Positions 41,917 to 49,844 of a stretch of 64,000 nucleotides of DNA are shown here, piece by piece. This DNA is from Bacillota bacterium (GTDB lineage: Bacteria; Bacillota; Clostridia; Christensenellales; SZUA-584): the NCBI GenBank assembly GCA_023410595.1, contig JAEYPO010000038.1, forward strand, positions 33,476 through 97,475. Direction: 5' to 3'. The first letter of the stretch is position 1, and each line of letters starts with the position of its first letter. A program made the position numbers and the translations under genes. Under the pieces are notes generated by a model. That model saw only the letters and a program-made list of their open reading frames with translations, ran no database searches and was not told the DNA's origin.

Positions 41917-43725
41917 TCAATTGAAGTCTACGGGTATCTCGTTTTTAACGTAATGCTGGTTAGACGTTCGCTTACCGTCATGATCGCCGTAGTCAACAAG
42001 CCAATATGTAGACCACTTGGGCGAAGCGACGGAAAACGTCGTGCAAAGCGACTGGACATCGGACTGAAGCTGCGCTATAACAGCCTGAAAGTTTTTATTG
42101 GACGACTTGGTGGCGCCCGAAGTATCCCAGTTCACTATCTGTGAATAACCGCTTTCCGCTCTGTTATAAAGTGCCCACATGTCGCCGTCGGCGGGGTATT
42201 TTCTGTAGCCGTCGCTCGGCACCGGCGTAGGCGCAGGCAGCGCCGGGTCGACTGGAACCGTGGGGTCTTGAGCAGGCGCGGCGGGGTAAGGGGGAAGCGC
42301 CGCGTCGGCGTCGAGTATGGGCCTTATCTGATCAAGCAAAGGCCTTGCCTTTTCACCCGTAACCTCGATCTGCATCTTTTCCCAAAGCCCAAGCGCATAC
42401 TTCATTGTATAATGCTTATAGGACGGCACGTTTATTCCGTATTTTGACTCCAGGGCTGTTACATCCCCGCTGTTCGAAATATCGAAGCCGTACACGTCTT
42501 TTATTATCTGTTCGCGTTTATTCTGATCGGTTATTACAAAATTCCAGTTGAAAAGGCGATAGCAGTATGAACCGTCCATAGAATACAGCTTTATTTTGTC
42601 GGTATCGACGCCGTACGCGTATGCCGCCAGCGCGCCCGTGCTCGCGAGATCGACGTTTGTCTGAAGGTTGCCGGTGAACGCGCCGATTATATCGGGTATC
42701 TTGAAGATAAGCCCCGTATCCTTGAGCTTTTGCAGTATGGCGATGAGCATATCCTTTTGGCGGTTTATGCGGTTAAGGTCTCCTGAATCGTCCCCAAGGT
42801 CCTTGCGTACGCGAAGGTAATCGAGCACGGCCTGTCCGTTCATATGCTGCATGCCAGCTTTGTAGGAGCGGCCCTGCATTTTAAAATCGACGTCTATATT
42901 AAAGTCCACGCCGTCAATGGCGTCAACAAGGCCCTTTACCGCGGACATATCCACCGCGTAATAATACTGTATGGGTATGTTGCCTATCATCCACGAAGCC
43001 GCCTCGCAGACCTTTTTGCAGCCTTCCTGCGGATTGTTCTTCCAGCCGCCGCCGCAGTCCATCGAAGCGTTAAGCTTGTATATCCCGTCGACGCCGGGTA
43101 TTTCGGCGTACGTATCACGCGGCAGTGAAATGAGGTTCACGCTGCCGGTCTCCTTGTTTATTGCCAGTATTATCATTACGTCCGAATGGAAATATTTCTT
43201 GCCTCTCCAGTCGTCGCGCTCGGGCGCGTAATCCACGCCGATAAGCAGTATATTCACCGTTTGCTCAAGTATGGTGAAATCGCTTTTGCTTATAAGCTCG
43301 CCGTACGGATCAAGAGTAGGCGTTGGCGTGGTCGTACTGTCTGCCGGCTGTGAAGCGGAGGAGGAGGGCGCATGAGTCACCTGCTGATCTATTGTCTTAA
43401 ACCTGCCCATGGGATCTATAAGTATAGACGCCAAAAACACTCCGACGCCCAGCAGCGCGGCTCCCAGTACGCTGACTACGGTTACGATTATCTTTTTCTT
43501 TAAGCTCCATGGCTTCTTTTTATCTGCCGACATCCATTTTTTTGATTTGGGTGACGGCTTATCCCCGGAGTCTTGCGTATCGTCCTTTAGCGCCTGTGCC
43601 GGACTCTCTTCCAGACCGCTTTCAGATTCCTGTGAAGCGTCTTCATACGGGTCGCTTTTTGCGGATGCGATATCTTCCTCCGGGCTGTTGCCCGCCTTTT
43701 CAGGCTTTTTGAACCACTTTTTCAT
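41917..43725 (-). CDS. LytR-CpsA-Psr (LCP) family protein, paralogue 2
   Basis: 602 residues, the same length as paralogue 1 and very similar throughout. Shared segments include INLISLPRDTY-type VNLISLPRDTYAEIPGVDGIYKLNASMD, GLVDAIDGVDFNIDVDFKMQGRSYKAGMQ, and the C-terminal YRKYPADGDMWALYNRAES and HYVKNEIPVDF. The cytoplasmic N-terminus is the most divergent part. It has an AGGAG upstream of the ATG and its own terminator, so it can be expressed independently. Which polymer each paralogue ligates cannot be read from sequence. Confidence 0.92.
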   Translation of the reverse strand: MKKWFKKPEKAGNSPEEDIASAKSDPYEDASQESESGLEESPAQALKDDTQDSGDKPSPKSKKWMSADKKKPWSLKKKIIVTVVSVLGAALLGVGVFLASILIDPMGRFKTIDQQVTHAPSSSASQPADSTTTPTPTLDPYGELISKSDFTILEQTVNILLIGVDYAPERDDWRGKKYFHSDVMIILAINKETGSVNLISLPRDTYAEIPGVDGIYKLNASMDCGGGWKNNPQEGCKKVCEAASWMIGNIPIQYYYAVDMSAVKGLVDAIDGVDFNIDVDFKMQGRSYKAGMQHMNGQAVLDYLRVRKDLGDDSGDLNRINRQKDMLIAILQKLKDTGLIFKIPDIIGAFTGNLQTNVDLASTGALAAYAYGVDTDKIKLYSMDGSYCYRLFNWNFVITDQNKREQIIKDVYGFDISNSGDVTALESKYGINVPSYKHYTMKYALGLWEKMQIEVTGEKARPLLDQIRPILDADAALPPYPAAPAQDPTVPVDPALPAPTPVPSDGYRKYPADGDMWALYNRAESGYSQIVNWDTSGATKSSNKNFQAVIAQLQSDVQSLCTTFSVASPKWSTYWLVDYGDHDGKRTSNQHYVKNEIPVDFN

Positions 43726-43812
43726 TTACTGTGCTGCTCCTGTAGTATTGTTTATAACTTTACGTCATTACGTTTAGACTTGCCAGCTCCCCGATTTGTT
43801 CCATCGCAATGA

Positions 43813-43850
43813 AAACTACACCGGCAAGCCTCGCGACTTGGCCGTCGCTA
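43813..43850 (-). repeat. Inverted partial copy of the dispersed 59-bp repeat
   Basis: On the minus strand it reads GCGACGG-CCAAGTCGCGAGGC-TTGCCGGTGTAG, matching the core of the units at 32144-32261 with a few changes. It lies between LCP paralogues 2 and 3. Confidence 0.75.
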
Positions 43851-43918
43851 AAAAACCGGAAAACGTAAAAGCGCGGTTTACTGATTGGCACAAACAGCTT
43901 AGCTGGCTGTAAAGGCGG

Positions 43919-45649
43919 CTACCTGAAATCTATGTAGACTTCGTTGCTGTACCACTTGTCGCCCGGCTTTTCAAAATTCACATCCCAGAAACTGGACCAT
44001 TTTGCGACCTTGGTAACGGCGAACATATCGTTAAGCGTCTGGATGTTGATTTTAAGCTGTTCGTTATTCGCGTGCAGCGCGGTCCAGTTTGCCTCCGAGT
44101 TATCGTCGAAGTTCCAGCCGGAAATCTGCGCAAATAAGTTTTCCGAGCTTAAGTATATGTTCCACACATCTCCATCAGCCGGGTACCTCCTGTAACCGTC
44201 GCTGGGCACGGGAGTCGGCGAAGGCAAAGCCGGATCGACAGGAACATTGGGGTCAACAGGAACCGGAGTGGGATACGGGGGAAGCTGTGCGTCGGTGTCG
44301 AGTAATACCTTTATCTGATCCAGTACCGGCCTCGATTTTTCCAGTATCACGTCGGCTTCCATATGCTCTCCGAGCATTGCGCCTGAGTTGTAAGACAATT
44401 CTTTATACTGACGCACATCGAAAAGATTTACCATCTCTTCGCCGTATATTTGCTTAATAAGATCGACGCGAGCCTTCTGGTCAGTGAACACGAAGTTCCA
44501 GCTGAGCACGTTTGCCGATCTGCCCGACATCGAATGCATGCTTATGTTTGCGCTGTCTATTTTATACGCGTACGCCGCGAACCCGGCCGTCTGGGCGATA
44601 GGCACGTTTGTTTTTACCTTGTCGCCAAGCGTGCTGAATATATCCGGTATAGTATTCATTAGCCCTGTTTGCTTGAGCTTATCAAATATGGCAAGCAGCA
44701 TTTTACGCTGGCGCTGTACGCGATTAAGGTCCCCTGTTTGGCCCTTAGGCTGGAAAATGTCCGCCGGCTTGCGTACGCGCAGGTAATCGAGCACCGCCTG
44801 ACCGTCCATATGCTGCATTCCCATCTCATAACGGCGGTCGACCATCCTAAACGAAATATCGCAATCATAGTCAACGCCGCCGATAGCATCCACGAGCTCC
44901 TTTACCGCCGACATATCGACCGCATAGTAATACTTTACGGGTATGCCGCCGAGCATATACGACGCGGATTCACACACCTTTTCAAACCCGGACGCGTTAG
45001 GCCAGCCGCCTCCCAGATCTATAGAAGCGTTAAGCTTATATATTCCTTTAACGCCGGGTATATTGGCGTACGTGTCGCGCGGCAGCGATATAAGGTTGAC
45101 TGCGTTAGTATTGGTGTTTATAGCGAGCACTATCATTACGTCCGAATGGTACGCCTGCTTGCCTCCCTGCTTGGCCCATTCATCCGTATCCCGCTCCGGC
45201 GAATGGTCAACGCCTATCAGCATAACGTTGACTATGTCTTCCAGCATGGAGAAATCGCTCATGTTCATAAGCTTTTCATAAGGGCTCAGCGTTGCTGTAG
45301 GGGTAGGAACGATTTGGCCGTCAGATATCTGCGGCGTCGCTGCGTTTGACGGTGGGGGAGTGATCTGCTCCACAACAGATTGAAATCCGCCCAAAGGGTC
45401 CGCCAATATGGTTATTATAAATACCCCGAGCCCTAAGAGTACCGCGCAAAGTACGCTTACGCAAGCTACGATGATCTTCTTCTTACGGCTCCAGGGCTTT
45501 TTCCTGTCTATCATCATCCACTTTTTGGACTTTTGCTCATTTCCGCCGCTGCGCGGATTGGAGGATGACGCATGTCCTCTTTCATTGGGACCTGAGAGGC
45601 CGTAAGGGTCTCTGCTCTTTCCGCCTGGTTTATTATTTCTTTTGTCCAT
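43919..45649 (-). CDS. LytR-CpsA-Psr (LCP) family protein, paralogue 3
   Basis: 576 residues from the ATG at 45649 (GGGG at the right distance; a GTG at 45655 is too close). Architecture is as in the other two: basic cytoplasmic part, membrane helix, LCP domain (HSDVMIVLAINTNTNAVNLISLPRDTY; LDYLRVRKPAD...DLNRVQRQRKML), Pro-rich linker and the YRRYPADGDVWNIYLSSE C-terminal domain. It is the most diverged of the three and is transcribed first. The tandem arrangement indicates two rounds of local duplication followed by divergence. Confidence 0.92.
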   Translation of the reverse strand: MDKRNNKPGGKSRDPYGLSGPNERGHASSSNPRSGGNEQKSKKWMMIDRKKPWSRKKKIIVACVSVLCAVLLGLGVFIITILADPLGGFQSVVEQITPPPSNAATPQISDGQIVPTPTATLSPYEKLMNMSDFSMLEDIVNVMLIGVDHSPERDTDEWAKQGGKQAYHSDVMIVLAINTNTNAVNLISLPRDTYANIPGVKGIYKLNASIDLGGGWPNASGFEKVCESASYMLGGIPVKYYYAVDMSAVKELVDAIGGVDYDCDISFRMVDRRYEMGMQHMDGQAVLDYLRVRKPADIFQPKGQTGDLNRVQRQRKMLLAIFDKLKQTGLMNTIPDIFSTLGDKVKTNVPIAQTAGFAAYAYKIDSANISMHSMSGRSANVLSWNFVFTDQKARVDLIKQIYGEEMVNLFDVRQYKELSYNSGAMLGEHMEADVILEKSRPVLDQIKVLLDTDAQLPPYPTPVPVDPNVPVDPALPSPTPVPSDGYRRYPADGDVWNIYLSSENLFAQISGWNFDDNSEANWTALHANNEQLKINIQTLNDMFAVTKVAKWSSFWDVNFEKPGDKWYSNEVYIDFR

Positions 45650-45832
45650 TGCCACACCCCTAAAATTAAGACGCAGGTTTATATCCTGTCTCTATATGGT
45701 TTAATATTAAAAGGCTTATGGTATATAAGCATATTTTTCCTCAATTATAATTAGCATAACATAAACCTGCATGCAAGTAAAATTAAAAAAGTTTACAAAA
45801 CTATAATTAATAGTTAAGAGTATATTAATACG

Positions 45833-45925
45833 GGGTGTGAATACGGGGTCCTTAATAAATCCAAAGGCTTTATGCGGTGCAAATTTATACTTCACCATAT
45901 AAAACCAAAGGCTTTAAGTTGCCTG
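45833..45925. repeat. Degenerate copy of the dispersed CGGGGTCC repeat
   Basis: CGGGGTGTGAATACGGGGTCC followed by two CCAAAGGCTTTA-type segments matches the shorter derivatives at 32262-32345. It lies in the 45650-46178 gene-free stretch, upstream of the structured leader. Confidence 0.65.
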
Positions 45926-46137
45926 CCTAGCTTTTACGTGATATAATTCCTTAAACAAGTCTATTACGCCGTCGGCATTGTTAAGGTGGTTCGGTGCTCC
46001 AAAATCCGGGATTGGGGCGAAGACTCGTTAAGCCGCTAAAGGTAACTCCTGCTTAAGGCTTTATGAGTGCTTCTAATCATGATTCAAAAACCGGAATTGC
46101 TTCGGGGTACTTAATTCTGAAGCGGCTCGGGTTTTGA
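45919..46137 (+). promoter_or_regulatory. Promoter, structured leader (c-di-AMP riboswitch candidate) and terminator
   Basis: TTGCCT (45919-45924), 17 bases, TATAAT (45942-45947) form a good promoter. The leader contains CTCCAA/TTGGGGCGAAG around 45997-46022, then AAGCCGCTAAAGGTAACTCC near 46030-46049. These resemble the conserved CCCAA...TTGGGGTGAATC and GACAGCTAACCTCG blocks of ydaO-type c-di-AMP riboswitches. The GCTGAATCC start of that class is not evident. An attenuator-like hairpin follows: AAAACCG...CGGGTTTT enclosing GCTTC/GAAGC (about 46085-46137). The class is uncertain; a terminator-regulated leader for the wall hydrolase is well supported. Confidence 0.55.
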
Positions 46138-46178
46138 ACAATTGATAACCGGACAAAAAAATCAAAACGAGGGTTCCG

Positions 46179-47297
46179 ATGGCAGTATCCAGGAAAAGAA
46201 AAAAGGTAAGCGCAACAAGAAGATTAATAATTGTGATAGTAAAACGCCTGATGCTTGTTAAACGCCGCCCATGGATCATCATATTCAGCGCGGCGGCGAT
46301 AGCTATAGCGGCCATAATACTAGCTTCGGTACTGGGCTCAGCACCGCCTGTACGTCAGGCAAGCGCCCTTGATTTGCCTGCCGAAACGCTGGCGCCTACG
46401 CCTGTTCCCACTCTGGCGCCTACGCCTATACCCACTACGACGCCTACGCCCGACCAGACGCTTAAGCGCGGCGACGAGAACGAGCGCGTACAGCATCTGC
46501 AGCAGCGCCTAATGGATCTTGGGTATTTCGACCAGGATGAAACGACGCAGCTCTTCGGCCCTTATACCGAGAGCGCCGTTAAGCTTTTTCAGCGTCAGCA
46601 CGAACTTGAGCAGACGGGCGTAGCAGATCAGGAAACGCTCGACTGGATAAACTCGGACGACGCAAAAAAGTACACGCTTCTTGAAGGCACAAAGGGCGAC
46701 GACGTAAACGACCTGCAAAGAAAACTTATTGAGCTTGGATATATAAAGAAAGAGACGGGCTACTACGGAACTGAGACCGTCGAAGCGATCAAAGCGTTCC
46801 AGAAGCGCAACGGGCTTTCACAGGACGGCAAGGCGGGCGAGCATACGCTGGACGTAATATATTCGCCTAACGCGAAGGCAAGCCCGGAGAAAGTTCAGGA
46901 ACAGCGCCGAAAAGCCAATATAAGCGAAATGCTTAAGGCGGCGGAAAAGCAGCTCGGAGACCCGTATGTATCGGGAAAAGAAGGACCGAATTCGTTTGAC
47001 TGCTCGGGGCTCGTATGTTATTGCCTGAGGCAGGCGGGATCTAACCGCGGTAGATATAACGCGCAAGGATACGCGAACGTTACCGAGTGGAAAAAAATCG
47101 AATCTATGAGCGATCTCCAGAAAGGCGATTTGATGTTCTTCTGGAGCGATACCAAGCGCAAAATAGGACATGTCGCCATATATATCGGAAACGGCATGGT
47201 GATAGACGCGTCCTCCTCCAACGGAAAGGTCGTAAAGCGCTCTTGCACCACACCGTGGTTTAAGAAATACTTCAGATACGCGAGGCGTCCCTGGTAA
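46179..47297 (+). CDS. NlpC/P60 peptidoglycan hydrolase with two peptidoglycan-binding domains
   Basis: 372 residues: a basic N-terminus with a membrane anchor (about 31-53), a Pro/Thr linker (70-92), two PG_binding_1 repeats (about 97-157 and 168-228), then an NlpC/P60 domain. The catalytic cysteine is Cys275 in SFDCSGLVCYC and the histidine His331 in IGHVAIYIGNG. It is predicted to cut the D-Glu-DAP bond of stem peptides outside the membrane. Expression appears controlled by the leader at 45919-46137, which would match the known link between c-di-AMP riboswitches and wall hydrolases. GAGGG precedes the ATG. Confidence 0.93.
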   Translation: MAVSRKRKKVSATRRLIIVIVKRLMLVKRRPWIIIFSAAAIAIAAIILASVLGSAPPVRQASALDLPAETLAPTPVPTLAPTPIPTTTPTPDQTLKRGDENERVQHLQQRLMDLGYFDQDETTQLFGPYTESAVKLFQRQHELEQTGVADQETLDWINSDDAKKYTLLEGTKGDDVNDLQRKLIELGYIKKETGYYGTETVEAIKAFQKRNGLSQDGKAGEHTLDVIYSPNAKASPEKVQEQRRKANISEMLKAAEKQLGDPYVSGKEGPNSFDCSGLVCYCLRQAGSNRGRYNAQGYANVTEWKKIESMSDLQKGDLMFFWSDTKRKIGHVAIYIGNGMVIDASSSNGKVVKRSCTTPWFKKYFRYARRPW

Positions 47298-47488
47298 AGC
47301 GGGCAAAGCCGAGCGGAGCTTTTAAGAATCAGAGAACTGCGCCTGCGCGAAGCGAAACCGCTTGCGGCATTAAGCTGGGCGCGCTCTGGTTTATATCGTA
47401 CTGCAAACAAGATATTACAAAGCGGAATTGAATATTACAATATTATATTTAATAGTTACAATAAAATGTATTCAAGCGGGTGGCTTTA

Positions 47489-47992
47489 TTGAATACTCTG
47501 CATGAATCGGCATTAAAAGCAGCCGGCATTTACGGAAAAACGTGCCGGGTTAATTGCCGCATAATAGATTCGTTTCAGCCTGACGGCCTGCTTAAAGGGC
47601 AAGCTTTTGCAGCATTTGCGCGAACGAGCAGGTTAAAAGAAGCAGGGAATTAAAGTGCGGGAACATCCACCGGGACGGGTAGTTTCAGGCGGAGGAGTGG
47701 GGCGGCAAATATGAGTATCTTTGCCCCGCGGTTCTCGCGTTTGTCTGTGCGCCGCTTGAAGACGCAAAGCCTCCGTACGGGCTCCTTGCCGGGCCTTTTT
47801 TGATGGTTGAATTAAGCGACTTTCTGGAGGAGGACCTCGAAAGGCTCTTTGCCGGGGAAACGCCGAAGAAACTTTTAGCAAAGGCCGCGGCGCTGCCTTA
47901 CTTCTACAGCGGAAGGGCTTATAGGAAACGCCGCGGGCACGGACGCCATAATGGCGCTTCTTGGCGACGAGTATAAACACATATGCGAATAG
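47489..47992 (+). pseudogene. Decayed PocR-domain sensory gene
   Basis: Three reading frames together recover a PocR-like ligand-binding domain. AAGIYGKTCRVNCRIIDSFQ is in the first frame. After a shift near 47640 come KCGNIHRDG and a TAG, then EEWGGKYEYLCPAVLAFV and PPYGLLAGPFLMVELSDFL. After another shift near 47930, GNAAGTDAIMALLGDEY is read. PocR domains sense small molecules in AraC regulators and histidine kinases; no output domain remains. The surrounding gap 47298-48085 otherwise holds only AT-rich sequence on the left and a terminator on the right. Confidence 0.65.
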
Positions 47993-47996
47993 ATAG

Positions 47997-48043
47997 AAAA
48001 GACCGGGCGGCATGTCGAGCTCGGCAGCCCCCCGGTCTTTTTT
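47997..48043. terminator. Bidirectional terminator
   Basis: AAAAGACCGGG and CCCGGTCTTTTTT flank a GC-rich loop. It can end transcription from the pseudogene side and from the minus-strand PASTA operon. Confidence 0.85.
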
Positions 48044-48085
48044 GAACGTTATATAGCAAACATGTATTTTAAGAGCTAAAGTCCG

Positions 48086-49831
48086 TTACGGCGACGGCGG
48101 CTGCGGGCATATATTCAGTGTTATTGCAGTGCCCGCGGGTACTGTCGTCCCAGCTATCAAAGATTGCGCGACTACCGTACCTTCTTTTCCTGTGATATAC
48201 GTTTCGTTATCCGCGAACGTAATAGTAAGCAAGTTACCGTATGCAGCCATCGCGGCACCTTTTGTAAGCCCGGGGCTGGCGTTAACAAAGTCGGGCACAG
48301 TAACCGTGGACACAGGCACGAATTTGAGATTCACGGACGTACCGTCCGAGATCTCCGAACCCGCCGCTATGCTTTGGAACCACACTTCGCCGGGCAGCCT
48401 TCCCGCACAGCCCTCCGGCACCAATACCGGAACAATACCGGCCGCGTCGCACATCGCTATAGCCTCTTCGCGGGTTATGGCCGTATCGTAGCCCCTCGTC
48501 GCGGAGACTGTGTCGTCCACGAAATCGGGCACATATATTATCTTGCCGAGCGATACGGTGATGTTTATCGTCTTCTTGACGCCTATCATCGTGTTCGCCA
48601 CGTCCTGATATATTATAGTGCCCTTGGCGGAGCTGCTTTGCGTCGTCGTGACCTTTATGGTTATCTTGGCGCCCTTGGTGTTAAGATCGTTTGCCCAGCT
48701 TTCTATAGCGTCCCTTGTCTGGCCAACGTATGAGGCCAGCTGTATCTTGTTGCCCAGCGAATAATTGAGCTCGATGTAATCGCCTTCCTCATATATCGTG
48801 CCCGCTTCTATGCTCTGCGAGAGGAACGCGCCCGCCTTGGAATTTGAGTACTTCTCGTTTATCGTAACGGGTATGCCCAGCGTCGCCGCCGCGGCCGTGG
48901 CCTGGTCTTTAGAATAGTCCGAGAAATCGGGTATCGTTATTTTCTTGCCTTTAGACACAACGAGCTTTATCTCCGTGCCCTTTGCCACCTTTTCTGTGGA
49001 TTTAACGCTCTGGGATATGACCGTTCCCTTGGGAACGTAATCGTCGTACTGCTCTTCAACATTAAGCGTTATTCCGTTCTGGCTGGCAAAAATATAGCTT
49101 TCCGAGATGGACATCGCCTTGAAATCGGGCACTGTGACCTGCACCGTACTCTCGTCTTCAGGGCCTTTCGATACTATGATGTATAAGGGAGTATCGCGCC
49201 TTACCTTGCTCCCTGCGACCTTGTTGTCGTTTATCTCGTATCTTATTACGCTGTTTGCGGGAACGGTATCGTTGTACTCCGACGTGATGCGTACCTTCGA
49301 CATGAAGTTATCATCCGCCCATTTTTGCACATCGTCCATCTTCATCGCCATAATATCGGGAAGCTCGACCAACTGAGAAAGGTCGTGCCCTTTTGATACT
49401 GTAAGCGTTAAAAACTCGCCCTTCTTTATTGCCTTGTCGGCTTCGACGCTCTGCGCTATTATCTTGTTTGCTTCAAACTCGTCGTTGAACTGCTCTTCTA
49501 TGTTGAGCAGCACGCCGTTCTGGTTTGCCCACAGCTGCGCGTCGGAAAGCGACTTGCCTTTAAAGTCTACGACTTTGATGCCGCCATTAAGTACAAGCAA
49601 AAGTATCACTATCAAGGCTACGACTACCGCGCACCCCGCTATTATCGGTATAAGCAGACGTGGCCTTCTCGAAGGCGGCATCTCGCCTTTGAGCTCGGGC
49701 TTTTTAAACCCGCTTTTTTCTTCAAATTTATAACCGAGATCGACGTCCTTAATGACTATCTCGCTTGGGGGCTGTTCGAATTCGCCCATGTTTTTACCGT
49801 AGTTGCTTAAAAAGCCGTTGTTATCGCTCAT
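48086..49831 (-). CDS. Membrane-anchored protein with seven PASTA repeats
   Basis: 581 residues from the ATG at 49831. A cytoplasmic segment of about 60 residues with no kinase domain precedes a membrane helix (about 62-84). About seven PASTA-like repeats of 65-80 residues follow, each ending in LTLTVSKG/IKLVVSKG/INITVSLG-type strands and containing VPDF-type starts. PASTA domains bind muropeptides or beta-lactams, usually as part of Ser/Thr kinases or PBPs. Here they are attached to a short tail, so the protein may be a wall sensor or scaffold. It starts 13 bases after the ABC permease stop, implying a shared operon and function. Confidence 0.85.
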   Translation of the reverse strand: MSDNNGFLSNYGKNMGEFEQPPSEIVIKDVDLGYKFEEKSGFKKPELKGEMPPSRRPRLLIPIIAGCAVVVALIVILLLVLNGGIKVVDFKGKSLSDAQLWANQNGVLLNIEEQFNDEFEANKIIAQSVEADKAIKKGEFLTLTVSKGHDLSQLVELPDIMAMKMDDVQKWADDNFMSKVRITSEYNDTVPANSVIRYEINDNKVAGSKVRRDTPLYIIVSKGPEDESTVQVTVPDFKAMSISESYIFASQNGITLNVEEQYDDYVPKGTVISQSVKSTEKVAKGTEIKLVVSKGKKITIPDFSDYSKDQATAAAATLGIPVTINEKYSNSKAGAFLSQSIEAGTIYEEGDYIELNYSLGNKIQLASYVGQTRDAIESWANDLNTKGAKITIKVTTTQSSSAKGTIIYQDVANTMIGVKKTINITVSLGKIIYVPDFVDDTVSATRGYDTAITREEAIAMCDAAGIVPVLVPEGCAGRLPGEVWFQSIAAGSEISDGTSVNLKFVPVSTVTVPDFVNASPGLTKGAAMAAYGNLLTITFADNETYITGKEGTVVAQSLIAGTTVPAGTAITLNICPQPPSP

Positions 49832-49844
49832 CAATTGGCCTCTC

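Noticed and set aside
47633..48013. Minus-strand open frame of 126 codons at the PocR remnant
   Set aside because: It is antisense to recognisable PocR-domain coding sequence, is Pro/Arg-rich, and ends in a terminator.
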